Source of the DNA: Luteibacter sp. OK325 | GTDB taxonomy: Bacteria; Pseudomonadota; Gammaproteobacteria; Xanthomonadales; Rhodanobacteraceae | Direction: 5' to 3' | NCBI RefSeq assembly: GCF_003050935.1 | Contig: NZ_QAOX01000011.1 | Location: 95,475 to 159,474, forward strand | Length of the DNA: 64,000 bases | Shown: in pieces, positions 55,103 to 64,000 of the stretch | Layout: the number at the start of each line of letters is the position of its first letter | How positions within the stretch are numbered: the first letter of the stretch is position 1 | Made by a program: the position numbers and the translations under genes | Notes under the pieces: generated by a model | What the model saw: only the letters and a program-made list of their open reading frames with translations | The model's database searches: none | What the model was told of the DNA's origin: nothing

Positions 55103-55156
55103 GCCTGGCAGTGCTCCCACACGGGCCTGGCAGTGCTCCCACATGGGCCTGACAGT
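55091..55156. repeat. Three tandem copies of a 22-bp unit
   Basis: Unit GCTCCCACATGGGCCTGGCA plus GT: copies at 55091, 55113 and 55135, with single-base changes (CACACG, GACAGT). The first unit overlaps the end of a REP-like hairpin copy, so the array probably arose by slippage from that hairpin's edge. It is non-coding. Confidence 0.85.
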
Positions 55157-55316
55157 GCCCTCACACCGGGTTAGTACAGCCCCGGAACACCCCTCTCTCT
55201 GAGTTCAGCCTGACCGGTCCATCCATCATGCGTTGAGCCATAACGCCCCGTTCGTTAAGCTCCCCCGGTTACCTCACTTGATGCCACTTGGGGGCCGACC
55301 GGTCCGGGGATTGTTT

Positions 55317-57953
55317 TTGAGCGCTGTTACCACGACCGAACGAAGCCATCCGATCCTCACCGCGCTGCTGCTGGCGGTCCTAGTCGCGGGCCTCAACGTG
55401 GGCCTGTGGTTCCTGGGCAACATCCCGCGCGGCCCGGACGACTGGAACGGGCCCATCTCCGGTTTCGCCTTCACGGCCTACCAGCGCTACCAGAACCCGA
55501 TGAGGGGCGACCTCTCCAGCGACCCGGAAATCTCCGGCGACCTGCACCTGGTCCGCAGCTATTCGCCGCGCATCCGCACCTATTCGATGCTGGAGAACCC
55601 GCAGACGATCCGCCTGGCCGAGAAGGAAGGCCTGGACGTGATGGCGGGCGCCAATATCGACACCCGCCTGGAAAACAACGAGCGCGAGATAGACGCGCTG
55701 ATTGCCCAGGCCCACCGCTATCCGAAGACCATCTCCCGTGTGATCGTCGGCAACGAGGTGCTGTTCCGCGGCGACCTCAAGCCCGAGCAGATGATGGCTT
55801 ACCTCGACCGCGTGCGCGCCGCCGTGCGCCAGCCGGTCTCCATCGCCGAGCCGTTCTACGTCTGGATCCAATACCCGGAACTGGCCGATCACGTCGATTT
55901 CATCACGGTCCATCTGTTCCCCTACTGGAACGGCATCGACCGCAAGGACGCCGTGCCCGACTCGATCGGCACGCGTGACGCCGACGGCAGCAAGGACAGC
56001 GACGGTAGCTACCAGGCGCTGCAGCACCGCTTCCCAAGCAAGCACATTGTCATCGGCGAGATCGGCTGGCCGTCGAACGGCGACCGCTTCCAGTACGCGT
56101 ATCCGACCGTTTCTAACGAAGCGATCTTCCTGCGTGACTTTTTCAACATGGCCAAGCGCAAGGGCATCGACGACTACTACGTCCTCGAAGCCATCGACCA
56201 GCCGTGGAAGGAAAACCTGGGCGAAGGCCGCACCGGTGCGTACTGGGGCATGTTCAATGCCGATCGCCAGCTGAAATTCCCGTTCAAGGGCCCGGTGACC
56301 GAAGACACCAGCTGGCCGTGGAAGGCGTTTGCCGCCTCAATCCTGGCCTTCTTCCCGATGGTCTGGTTCGGCAGCCGCTTCCGCCGCTTCAAGCTGATGG
56401 GCCGCCTGTTCTTCATGGCGTTGCTCCAGCTGGCCTGCGGCCTGATTGTCTGGTCGGCCACCCTGCCGTTCAATTTCTACCTGAGCCCCTTCGACTGGGC
56501 CATGCTGATCCTGCTGTTCCCGGCGCAGATCGCCATCCTCGCCATCCTGCTCATCAACGGCTTCGAGTTCACCGAAGTGCTGTGGCGTCGCGGCTGGATC
56601 CGGCACGCCGGCATGCTGCCTTACGATCCGGTCGAGAAGCAGCCGTTCGTTTCCATCCACCTGGCGTGCCATAACGAGCCGCCGGAGATGGTCGCGATTA
56701 CGCTGGATTCGCTGGCCGCGCTGAACTACGAGAACTTCGAAGTGCTGGTGCTGGACAACAACACCAAGGACCCCGCGGTGTGGGAGCCGGTCAAGGCCTA
56801 CTGCGAAAAGCTCGGCCCGAAGTTCCGCTTCTTCCATCTCGAGCCTTGGCCCGGCTACAAGGCGGGCGCGCTGAACTTCGGCCTCACCGCCACGGACGAG
56901 CGTGCCGACGTGGTCGCCGTGATCGACGCCGACTACGAAGTCCGCGAGGACTGGCTGGCCGCGCTCACCGGCTATTTCCATGATTCCAAGGTGGCCGTGG
57001 TGCAGTGCCCGCAGGCCCACCGCGACTTCGAGAACAACCGTTTCCGTCGCATGACCGCATGGGAATACGACGGCTTCTTCCGCATCGGCATGCATCATCG
57101 CAACGAGCGCAACGCGATCATCCAGCACGGCACGATGACCATGGTGCGCCGCTCCGCGCTGGAAGGCACCGGTGGCTGGTCGGAATGGACGATCTGCGAG
57201 GACGCCGAGCTCGGCCTGCGCCTGATGCATGCGGGCTACGAGCTGGTCTACGTGGACGAACTGATGGGCAAGGGCCTGACCCCTGCCGACTTCAAGGCGT
57301 ACAAGAGCCAGCGCTATCGCTGGGCCTTCGGCGCCATGCAGATCCTCAAGGGCCGCTGGAGCTGGATGACCCGCAAGGGGCCGCTCTCCGCCGGACAACG
57401 CTTCCACTTCCTCACCGGCTGGTTCAGCTGGTTCGCCGACGCACTGCACTTCATCTTCACGATGATGGGCCTGTTGTGGACCGCGGGCATGATCTACGCA
57501 CCGCAGTACTTCAACCTGCCGATGCAGCTGTTCCTGATTCCCGTGATCGGCTTCTTCTTCGCCAAGGCGATCTTTGGCTTCGTGCTTTATCGCGCCCGCG
57601 TCCCGTGCAGCTGGTACGACACCATCATGGCGTCGGTGGCGAGCATGGGCCTGTCGCACGCCATCGCCCGCGGCATCCTGCACGGCCTGACGCGTGAGAA
57701 GACCGCCTTCGTGGTCACCGCGAAGAGCCGCCGCATGGGTGGCAGCAGTTTTGCCGCTTTTGCGCCCGTGCGTGAGGAAGGTCTCATGGCGATCGCCCTG
57801 CTCTGCGCGGTGGTCGGCATGGCGCTGCACTACGGCACGAGCTATGTGGAGAGCACGTTGTGGATGTTCATCCTCACCGCGCAGTCCATTCCGTACGTGT
57901 CGGCGCTCGCCGGCGCCTGGATCGCGCACCGTGCCGGTGACGAAGCAGGCTGA
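55317..57953 (+). CDS. ndvB: NdvB-type glucan synthase: GH17-like plus GT2 glycosyltransferase
   Basis: About 878 residues. First a membrane helix (ILTALLLAVLVAGLNVGLWF), then a periplasmic GH17-like domain (~30-330; YSPRIRTYSMLEN, VIVGNEVLFRGDL, IVIGEIGWPSNGDR), then helices and a GT2 domain (~430-680) with DADYE, CEDAELGLRL and the QxxRW motif (QRYRWAFGAM), and more helices to the end. This is the layout of Pseudomonas NdvB, which makes cyclic beta-1,3-glucans. The start is uncertain: I prefer the TTG at 55317 (GGGGA upstream; codon use turns normal here) over ATG 55281 or TTG 55233. Confidence 0.87.
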   Translation: MSAVTTTERSHPILTALLLAVLVAGLNVGLWFLGNIPRGPDDWNGPISGFAFTAYQRYQNPMRGDLSSDPEISGDLHLVRSYSPRIRTYSMLENPQTIRLAEKEGLDVMAGANIDTRLENNEREIDALIAQAHRYPKTISRVIVGNEVLFRGDLKPEQMMAYLDRVRAAVRQPVSIAEPFYVWIQYPELADHVDFITVHLFPYWNGIDRKDAVPDSIGTRDADGSKDSDGSYQALQHRFPSKHIVIGEIGWPSNGDRFQYAYPTVSNEAIFLRDFFNMAKRKGIDDYYVLEAIDQPWKENLGEGRTGAYWGMFNADRQLKFPFKGPVTEDTSWPWKAFAASILAFFPMVWFGSRFRRFKLMGRLFFMALLQLACGLIVWSATLPFNFYLSPFDWAMLILLFPAQIAILAILLINGFEFTEVLWRRGWIRHAGMLPYDPVEKQPFVSIHLACHNEPPEMVAITLDSLAALNYENFEVLVLDNNTKDPAVWEPVKAYCEKLGPKFRFFHLEPWPGYKAGALNFGLTATDERADVVAVIDADYEVREDWLAALTGYFHDSKVAVVQCPQAHRDFENNRFRRMTAWEYDGFFRIGMHHRNERNAIIQHGTMTMVRRSALEGTGGWSEWTICEDAELGLRLMHAGYELVYVDELMGKGLTPADFKAYKSQRYRWAFGAMQILKGRWSWMTRKGPLSAGQRFHFLTGWFSWFADALHFIFTMMGLLWTAGMIYAPQYFNLPMQLFLIPVIGFFFAKAIFGFVLYRARVPCSWYDTIMASVASMGLSHAIARGILHGLTREKTAFVVTAKSRRMGGSSFAAFAPVREEGLMAIALLCAVVGMALHYGTSYVESTLWMFILTAQSIPYVSALAGAWIAHRAGDEAG

Positions 57954-57959
57954 ACAAGC

Positions 57960-57992
57960 GCAGGGTCGTTCACGTTTGTGTATCGACCCTGC
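57960..57992. other. Hairpin between the glucan synthase and tamA genes
   Basis: GCAGGGTCG and CGACCCTGC form a perfect 9-bp stem with a 15-base loop, 6 bp past the glucan synthase stop. There is no T-run after it. It may be a weak terminator or an mRNA end protector. Confidence 0.5.
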
Positions 57993-58051
57993 ACGCCGCG
58001 CGCTGTAAGTTATGAAGACTTCGTGTGGATCACGACCGGAACGGGATGCTC

Positions 58052-59818
58052 ATGCGCCGAACCAGACGCCATGGACTGCTGCTTCTGCCGTGGTTCCTCT
58101 TGCCCTGCCTCGCCCATGCCGGCGTCGTCGTCACCGTGGACGGCGTCGATGAAAACCTGAAGAACGCCGTCGTCGCCGGTGTCGAACTCAGCCAGTACGC
58201 CAAGCGTGATGCCACCGCCGCGCAGATCCGGCGCCTCTATGACAAGGCACCCGACGAAGTCCAGGCGGCACTACGGCCCTACGGCTACTACGAAGCCACC
58301 GCCACAGGCGACATCAAGCAGGTCGGCAACGACTGGCAGGTGGCCCTGCACGTGGTTCCGGGCCTCCCGGTCATCGTGAAGTCGGTCAATGTCAGTATCG
58401 ACAAGGAGACCGCCAGGCTCCCGCCCGTCGCCCGTGCCATGCGCGGCGTCAATGGCCTCAAGGACAAAACGCTCAACGACGGCCAATATGACGCTGCCCG
58501 CGACGCCGTGAGCGGCGCACTCACCGCCACTGGCTTTCTCGACGCGAAGCTCGTCACCCATCGTGTCGAGGTGAACCGCGCGGAGCACAGCGCGACGGTC
58601 GAATTGGCCTGGGAGACCGGCAAGCGCTACCGCTACGGCAAGATCCACTTCGAGAACTCGCAGTTCCGCGACGGTTTCCTCGACCGCTACGTGCCGTTCA
58701 AGAGCGGCGACTACTTTTCGCAGACCCAGCTGCTCGACCTGCAGCAGGCGCTCAACGGTGCCGACTACTTCGCCGTGGTCAATGTCATGCCCGATACGGA
58801 CAACGCGAAGGACGGCACGATCGACATCAACGTGGAACTGGCACCCGCCAAGCGTACGATCTACACCGGCGGGCCGTTCTTCGGTACCGATACGGGCGCG
58901 GGACTTCAGGGTGGCGTCGAAAGGCGCTGGGTAAACGACCGCGGGCACAAGTGGAAAAACCAGATCGTCATGGCGCAACGCCTGAAGACCATCTCCACGC
59001 TCTACCAGATCCCCATGCCTGGTCCGAACCAGCGCAGCTTCAACTTCGGCGCGAACTACCGCGATGCCAACACCGTGACATCGAAGTCGCGCACCATTCA
59101 GCTGGTCGCCAACGAAACACGGCTCTGGCATGGCTGGACGCGCACCATCGGCATCAATGTGCTGTCCGGCACGTTCACCGTCGGTAAGCGCGGTGGCGAA
59201 GGCGACAACGCCGAAGGTCTCGAACACGGCCGGAGCACCCTGCTCTACCCCGAAGTCACGCTGAGCCGGAAGAAAGGCGACAATCCGACCTTCGTGCGCA
59301 GCGGCTGGTCGCTCACGCTTACCGCGCGCAGCACGGCCGGCGACCTGCTCTCCGATGCACGCTTCTCGGAACTGATGGGCGACGCCAAATGGATCCAGTC
59401 GTTCTGGGGCCGCAACCGGCTGATTCTCCGCGGCACGGCCGGCAAAATCTGGACCGATGACTTCAGCGCCCTGCCCCCGCAGTTGCGCTTCTTCGCCGGC
59501 GGTGATCGCTCCGTGCGTGGTTACGATTTCGAAAGCATCGGTCCGAAGAATGCCTACGACCGCGTCATCGGCGGTGAGAACCTGCTCGTGGGCAGCACCG
59601 AGGTCGAGCATTACTTCACGCGCAACTGGGGCATGGCCGCCTTCGTCGACGCCGGCAACGCCTTCACCGGCACCGACTACAAGCCACTGGTCGGTACCGG
59701 CCTGGGCGTACGCTGGCTCTCGCCGGTCGGCATGATCCGCGCGGACCTTGCCGTACCCGTCGGCAACAAGGAGTCGCACGGTATCCACCTGCACGTCGTC
59801 ATCGGGCCCGACCTGTGA
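58052..59818 (+). CDS. tamA: Translocation and assembly module subunit TamA (BamA family)
   Basis: 588 residues. Signal peptide (MRRTRRHGLLLLPWFLLPCL) followed by three POTRA domains (~25-260) and an Omp85 beta-barrel (~270-588) with the RGYDFESIGP-type motif (GGDRSVRGYDF, ~490) that marks Omp85 lid loops. The chain ends ...HVVIGPDL as a barrel strand. TamA sits in the outer membrane and works with TamB. I chose ATG 58052 at the start of the signal peptide; a GTG at 58025 is the other option. The tamB start follows 11 bp later. Confidence 0.93.
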   Translation: MRRTRRHGLLLLPWFLLPCLAHAGVVVTVDGVDENLKNAVVAGVELSQYAKRDATAAQIRRLYDKAPDEVQAALRPYGYYEATATGDIKQVGNDWQVALHVVPGLPVIVKSVNVSIDKETARLPPVARAMRGVNGLKDKTLNDGQYDAARDAVSGALTATGFLDAKLVTHRVEVNRAEHSATVELAWETGKRYRYGKIHFENSQFRDGFLDRYVPFKSGDYFSQTQLLDLQQALNGADYFAVVNVMPDTDNAKDGTIDINVELAPAKRTIYTGGPFFGTDTGAGLQGGVERRWVNDRGHKWKNQIVMAQRLKTISTLYQIPMPGPNQRSFNFGANYRDANTVTSKSRTIQLVANETRLWHGWTRTIGINVLSGTFTVGKRGGEGDNAEGLEHGRSTLLYPEVTLSRKKGDNPTFVRSGWSLTLTARSTAGDLLSDARFSELMGDAKWIQSFWGRNRLILRGTAGKIWTDDFSALPPQLRFFAGGDRSVRGYDFESIGPKNAYDRVIGGENLLVGSTEVEHYFTRNWGMAAFVDAGNAFTGTDYKPLVGTGLGVRWLSPVGMIRADLAVPVGNKESHGIHLHVVIGPDL

Positions 59819-59829
59819 GGAGCACCGGC

Positions 59830-62800
59830 ATGAAATGGTTGATCCGCATTGGCGTAGCCTTCGGCGTGCTACTTCTCATCGTCGTGCTCGGCGTGTGGTG
59901 GCTGGTCGGCAGCGCCTCCGGCCTTCGTTTTGCGCTGGCTCGTGCGCAGGGTTTTACCGATAACGCGCTCACGATCGAGCACGCCGAAGGGCGTCTTGCC
60001 GGCCCGCTCGACCTCGCTGGCGTGCGCTACCGGGACGGCAAGGGCATGGATGTGCGTGTTGCGAAAGCGCATCTCGACTTCTCGTTCGGTTCGTTGCTGC
60101 GCAAGCGCGCGCACGTCTACGACCTGACGGCGGACGGCATCGACGTGGCGCTGCCGCCGAGCCAACCGGAGCCGGACACCGCATCGGAACCGTTCTCGCT
60201 CGAGCCGCCACTCGACATCGTGCTCGACAAGGTCAAGGTCGGCCACGTGAAGGTGACCCAGGCGGGTCAGCCACTGTTCGAGTCGAACTCGCTGGATCTG
60301 GTTGGTTCGTGGACATCGAAAGGCATCGCGCTGAAAACCCTCGCGCTGCGCGCACCCGACGGCCAGGCCGATCTCGGCGGCACGCTCGCCGTGGGCAAGG
60401 GATACAAGGGCGACGGCAAGGCCAGCTTCCGCTGGAAGGTCGGCGACATCGACTACGCGGGCGATCTCGAAGCGCATAGCGACGGTGCGAAGGCGCGCAC
60501 CATCGTCAAGCTCAGCCTGCCCTTCGTTGCCCAGGTCGACGCGAATCTCGTACAGAGCGGTGACTTCGCGTGGACGGCGAAGATCGATGCGCCACGCTTC
60601 GACCCCAAGCCGCTGATCGGTGACAGCAGCCTGCAAGCGCTTGGCGTTGCCCTGCGGGGTTCGGGCGATCGCTACCACGCCGACCTCACCGGCGATCTCG
60701 ATCTCAACGATTATGTCGTGCGCCTGACACCGGTGAAAGCTGCCTTCGATCACGAGTACAAGCGACTCACCCTCGACGAGCTCACCGTGGGTTCGCCGCA
60801 GGTCAAAGGCTCGTTGACCGCACGCGGCACCGTGGAGATCGCGGCGCAACCGGTCTCGGCAGACCTCGCCCTGAGCTGGAAGGACGTACTCGTCCCCGCG
60901 AATGTCGCGGGTCAGGACCTCGCCAGCGCCGGTCAGCTCACCTTCAAGGGCAGCGCACAGGCGTATCACGCCGCCGGTAACGTCGACATCGGACCACCGG
61001 ACCACATCGGCAAGTTCACCCTCGACGTGGACGGCAAGCCCGACATCATCGACCTGCATACCGTGCAGCTGAAGCAGCCGAACGGCAACGGCGTCCTTGC
61101 CGCGAATGGCACATTGACCCTGCAGCCCCAGCTTGCGTGGAAGCTCGATCTCAAGGGCGAACGCTTCGATCCCAGCGGGTTGCTCGCCGATTGGCCCGGC
61201 GCGCTAAATGTCGATCTCTCCACCGAAGGGCAGATAGCGAAGGATGGCCCGCTCGGCACGCTCGAGCTCCGCAAGCTCGACGGCACGCTGCGCAAGCGGC
61301 AGTTGCATGGCTACGGCAAGCTCACCCTGAAGCCCAACGAAGTGATCAACGGCACGCTCGATCTCGCCTCGGGCAGCAGCACGGTTCATCTCGACGCCAG
61401 GGGCGATCGTGCCAACGACGCGAACCTGAAGCTGGCGATCACTTCACTGGGTGACTGGTTGCCGGATGCCGGCGGCCGCATCCAGGGCGATGTCTCCGCC
61501 AAGGGCAACGTACCGAAGCTGGCGGTGAAGGCGAACGTGCGCGGCAGCGCCCTGGTCTACGCCGGGCTGAAGGTCGATGCGCTTACCGTCGACGCCGATG
61601 TCCCCGATATCAGCAAGCCCGGCGGCAAAGTCGCCATCGTCGGTACGCAGGTAACCTCGGGCGGTCTCGTCTTCGACCGCCTTGCCGTGAACGCGAACGG
61701 CACGCAGGAGAAGCACCAGCTCAGCATCGACGCGACAGGCCGTCCGCTTGCTGCCGACCTCCAGCTTTCCGGCGCGCTGCGTGACGGCGCGTGGAATGGC
61801 ACGCTGTCCACGCTCAACATCGATTACCAGGGACTGCCCCGCTGGCACCTGCAGAACGCCAGCCAGCTTGCCTGGAAGGATGGCGCGGCAAGCATGAGCG
61901 AACTCTGCCTCACCGCCGGCGAACCCCTGCTCTGCGTCGCCGCGAAGCAGGACAAGGGCGGCAACCTCGACGCCAGCTATCGCCTGCGCAAGCTGCCACT
62001 CGCACTGATCAAGACGGCCGTCGAAGCATCGAGCAGCCCGATCCGTGCCGACGGCATGATCGAAGGCGACGGCAGTATCCGGCGCACGGCTGCAGGCGCC
62101 TTGTCGGGCCAGGCTAACGTCACCAGTGCGCACGGCTCCATCACCTTTACTGACCGCAGCGATGAGCCGCTGCTGGTCTACGACAACCTCGCCGCTAATG
62201 TGCAGCTCTCGCCGGGCAGCCAGCGTGTCACGGTTCGTGCGGCGTTCAACAAGGGCGGCTCGCTCAATGGCGATGTCTCGATCAGTGGCGCGCAGCAGGC
62301 ACTCGGCGGCACCATCGCACTGCGCCTGGCCGACCTTGGTGTCATCGAGCTGTTTACCAGTGAGCTCGACGAGGTCAAGGGCGGACTTGATGCGAACTTC
62401 AACCTGGGTGGAACAGTCGCCGCACCAGCAATCACCGGGCAGGCGCTGCTCGCCGGTTTCGCTACGGAAGTCCCGAGTGCCGGCCTGAAGCTCAAGGACG
62501 GCCGCATCAGTGTGACGACCGCCGACGCGAAGAACTACGCCGTCGACGGCACGATCCACTCCGGCGATGGCACGCTAGGCATCAAGGGCACGGCCGCACT
62601 CGGCGCCGGTGCGCAGATGCGCCTCGGCATCCAGGGCTCGAAATTCACCGCCGTGGATATTCCCGCCGCCAAGGCCGTCGTCTCGCCGGACATCACGATT
62701 GTGCAGGATGCCACGGGCATGAACGTCACCGGCAAGCTCAATGTCGACATGGCGGATGTCAATGTCGAGCGTCTGCCCGGCGCCGGTGCCACGAAGGCCT

Positions 62801-63585
62801 CGCCGGATGTCGTCGTCATCGACGACAAGCAACGGGAAGCCGCCGCTGAAGCGTCGCCCATCTCGGCGGATATCCGCGTCGACCTCGGGCGCAAAGTCCA
62901 TCTCGTCGGCTTCGGTATCGACGGCCGTATCACCGGACAGCTCGACGTGCGCGAACGCCCCGGCCGCGCGACGACAGGCCAGGGACAGATCGGTGTGGAC
63001 GGTACGTATAAGGCCTACGGGCAGGACCTGAAGATCCAGCAGGGCCAGCTACTGTTCGCGACCACGCCCATCGACAATCCGCGCCTTAACATCCGTGCCG
63101 CGCGTGCGCTCAACCCGAATGCCACCATTGCCGATGGCCAGACGGTGGGACTCTATGTTTCCGGAACCGCGCAGCGACCGATCCTCACGGTGTTCTCCAA
63201 CCCGGTGATGGAACAGTCCGACGCTCTTTCGTACCTCGTCACCGGCAAGCCGCTGTCGCAGGTTAGTGGTGGCGAAGGGAACATGGTCGGCGCAGCTGCG
63301 CAGGCACTTGGTTCGGCGGCGGGCGATCTGCTGGCGAAGCGTGTCGGTTCGAGGATCGGCGTCGACGATATCGGCGTATCGAACAACGATGCGCTCGGCG
63401 GCACCTCGGCATTCACCGTCGGCAAGTATCTCTCACCACGTTTGTACCTGAGCTATGGCGTCGGCCTGTTCGACCCGGGCCAGGTAATCACGCTGAGATA
63501 TCTCTTCAGCAGGAAGTGGAACTTCGAGGCGCAGAACGCGACGGATTTCAGCCGGGCAAGCCTGAACTACCGCCTCGAACGATAA
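59830..63585 (+). CDS. tamB: Translocation and assembly module subunit TamB
   Basis: 1251 residues. One N-terminal membrane helix (IGVAFGVLLLIVVLGVWWLV), then a long run of beta-strand repeats making a hydrophobic groove, and the C-terminal TamB (DUF490) domain (~1150-1251, SRIGVDDIGVSN ... LSYGVGLFDPGQVITLRYLF). It spans the periplasm and meets TamA; AsmA-like proteins of this shape are thought to carry lipids. ATG 59830 has AGGAG seven bases upstream, inside the tamA end. Confidence 0.94.
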   Translation: MKWLIRIGVAFGVLLLIVVLGVWWLVGSASGLRFALARAQGFTDNALTIEHAEGRLAGPLDLAGVRYRDGKGMDVRVAKAHLDFSFGSLLRKRAHVYDLTADGIDVALPPSQPEPDTASEPFSLEPPLDIVLDKVKVGHVKVTQAGQPLFESNSLDLVGSWTSKGIALKTLALRAPDGQADLGGTLAVGKGYKGDGKASFRWKVGDIDYAGDLEAHSDGAKARTIVKLSLPFVAQVDANLVQSGDFAWTAKIDAPRFDPKPLIGDSSLQALGVALRGSGDRYHADLTGDLDLNDYVVRLTPVKAAFDHEYKRLTLDELTVGSPQVKGSLTARGTVEIAAQPVSADLALSWKDVLVPANVAGQDLASAGQLTFKGSAQAYHAAGNVDIGPPDHIGKFTLDVDGKPDIIDLHTVQLKQPNGNGVLAANGTLTLQPQLAWKLDLKGERFDPSGLLADWPGALNVDLSTEGQIAKDGPLGTLELRKLDGTLRKRQLHGYGKLTLKPNEVINGTLDLASGSSTVHLDARGDRANDANLKLAITSLGDWLPDAGGRIQGDVSAKGNVPKLAVKANVRGSALVYAGLKVDALTVDADVPDISKPGGKVAIVGTQVTSGGLVFDRLAVNANGTQEKHQLSIDATGRPLAADLQLSGALRDGAWNGTLSTLNIDYQGLPRWHLQNASQLAWKDGAASMSELCLTAGEPLLCVAAKQDKGGNLDASYRLRKLPLALIKTAVEASSSPIRADGMIEGDGSIRRTAAGALSGQANVTSAHGSITFTDRSDEPLLVYDNLAANVQLSPGSQRVTVRAAFNKGGSLNGDVSISGAQQALGGTIALRLADLGVIELFTSELDEVKGGLDANFNLGGTVAAPAITGQALLAGFATEVPSAGLKLKDGRISVTTADAKNYAVDGTIHSGDGTLGIKGTAALGAGAQMRLGIQGSKFTAVDIPAAKAVVSPDITIVQDATGMNVTGKLNVDMADVNVERLPGAGATKASPDVVVIDDKQREAAAEASPISADIRVDLGRKVHLVGFGIDGRITGQLDVRERPGRATTGQGQIGVDGTYKAYGQDLKIQQGQLLFATTPIDNPRLNIRAARALNPNATIADGQTVGLYVSGTAQRPILTVFSNPVMEQSDALSYLVTGKPLSQVSGGEGNMVGAAAQALGSAAGDLLAKRVGSRIGVDDIGVSNNDALGGTSAFTVGKYLSPRLYLSYGVGLFDPGQVITLRYLFSRKWNFEAQNATDFSRASLNYRLER

Positions 63586-63606
63586 GCAGAGCGGCTCGTC
63601 GCTCCC

Positions 63607-63629
63607 TGTAGGAGCCGCTTCAGCGGCGA
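63607..63629. repeat. REP-like hairpin repeat, single copy
   Basis: TGTAGGAGCCGCTTCAGCGG at 63607, direct orientation, 21 bp past the tamB stop. Confidence 0.85.
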
Positions 63630-63668
63630 AAACCAGCCCGCCTCACCCCGATTTATCTGACCCAAAGA

Positions 63669-63694
63669 AAAGGCCCGCAAGAGCCTTTCTCTTT
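63669..63694 (+). terminator. Probable terminator after tamB
   Basis: AAAGGC-CCGCAAGA-GCCTTT followed by pyrimidine-rich CTCTTTC. The stem is short (6 bp) and the T-run is broken, so strength is uncertain. Confidence 0.5.
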
Positions 63695-63702
63695 CAGGAG
63701 CG

Positions 63703-63716
63703 TTGATCCACGTCAA
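63703..63716. promoter_or_regulatory. Possible FNR/ANR-type site
   Basis: TTGATCCACGTCAA matches TTGAT-N4-ATCAA at 9 of 10 fixed positions, with perfect TTGA/TCAA arms. No gene start of known kind follows inside the window, so its target is unknown; such short matches also occur by chance. Confidence 0.3.
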
Positions 63717-64000
63717 TCAACGCGAGCCCTACAGACGACTCAACATTGTTTTGTTGCGGTCGCTTCGTTGCCTGTGCATTCGCCGTTGCATGCGTCACAG
63801 ACAACCATCGCTCGATGCGGTGAGAAGCGCGACCCGAGGGTGCTAGTAACACCTCCGGACCACTGACCACAACTAACTATCTAGAAGTCACTCGTGGCTG
63901 CCATCGATCATACGGCATGTATGGACGCCTCCCGTTTGGCAAGGTCCTTCGACGTGATGTAGCAACAGAGCGCGGTCGCGGTTATGTATTCGGCCTGTCG
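63717..64000. other. Unassigned right edge, lower GC
   Basis: No gene can be assigned. GC is visibly lower than in the rest of the window, and the 'CATCGATCATACGGCATG'-like stretches lack the G/C third-base bias seen elsewhere. A + strand frame is open from 63824 to the edge with an ATG at 63917; a minus-strand frame is open from the edge to a stop at 63908. Neither is long enough to identify. Confidence 0.5.

Noticed and set aside
63908..64000. C-terminal end of a minus-strand gene entering from the right edge
   Set aside because: Only 30 codons are visible, with no motif; it cannot be told from a chance frame.

Overview
The window comes from a high-GC gammaproteobacterium. The pil-chp cluster next to gshB-tonB-yqgE-ruvX-pyrB, the ProS-type prolyl-tRNA synthetase, the small H-NS-like protein and the many 'TGTGGGAGC...' hairpin repeats between genes all suggest the order Xanthomonadales (Lysobacterales), probably a Rhodanobacteraceae relative such as Luteibacter or Dyella. 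The genus is an inference, because there is no rRNA in the window.

Layout. 1-8.3 kb is housekeeping: the tail of a YbbP-type permease, rimI and a holD-like gene, pssA, a DUF4124 protein, proS, an H-NS-like protein, and a compact ThrE / NfeD / SPFH (QmcA) operon. 8.4-11.5 kb is one gene for a 1036-residue protein of repeated Ig-like modules with no assigned role. 11.7-21.8 kb is one leftward cluster: a membrane-fusion adaptor, an ABC ATPase, two tandem pairs of FtsX/MacB-like permeases, then an NtrC-family regulator and its histidine kinase. A strong sigma-54 promoter and two back-to-back palindromes lie in front of the adaptor gene, so the cluster appears to encode its own activator. 21.8-22.8 kb holds an iron-responsive pair (hemP behind a Fur box, plus an unknown protein). 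22.9-35.0 kb is a complete leftward pilG-pilH-pilI-pilJ-chpA-chpB-chpC chemosensory operon that controls type IV pili. It has no CheR/PilK gene, and its ChpB lacks the expected catalytic serine.

35.2-41.5 kb runs rightward: gshB-tonB, yqgE-ruvX-pyrB and a large lipoprotein gene, with a seven-copy hairpin array in between. 41.5-42.5 kb is non-coding and holds two inverted copies of a ~142 bp MITE-like element. After a BON-domain protein comes a leftward group, pilT-pilU. It is followed 16 bp later by a short RHS-core/lytic-transglycosylase protein that overlaps a gene for an exported cysteine-containing protein; this looks like a toxin-immunity pair. 46.9-63.6 kb holds proC-yggT, relA, hrpA, a Dps-family protein, an NdvB-type GH17-GT2 glucan synthase, and the tamA-tamB pair. 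The last 400 bp has no assignable gene and visibly lower GC.

How the genes work together. PilG/H/I/J/ChpA/B/C set the response of the PilT/PilU retraction motors. TamA/TamB move proteins or lipids to the outer membrane. GshB, Dps and the Fur-controlled hemP are stress and iron functions. RelA makes the stringent alarmone. The most unusual parts are the sigma-54-controlled double-permease ABC cluster, the RHS-transglycosylase/immunity candidate behind pilU, the ChpB lacking its catalytic serine, and the MITE-like pair.
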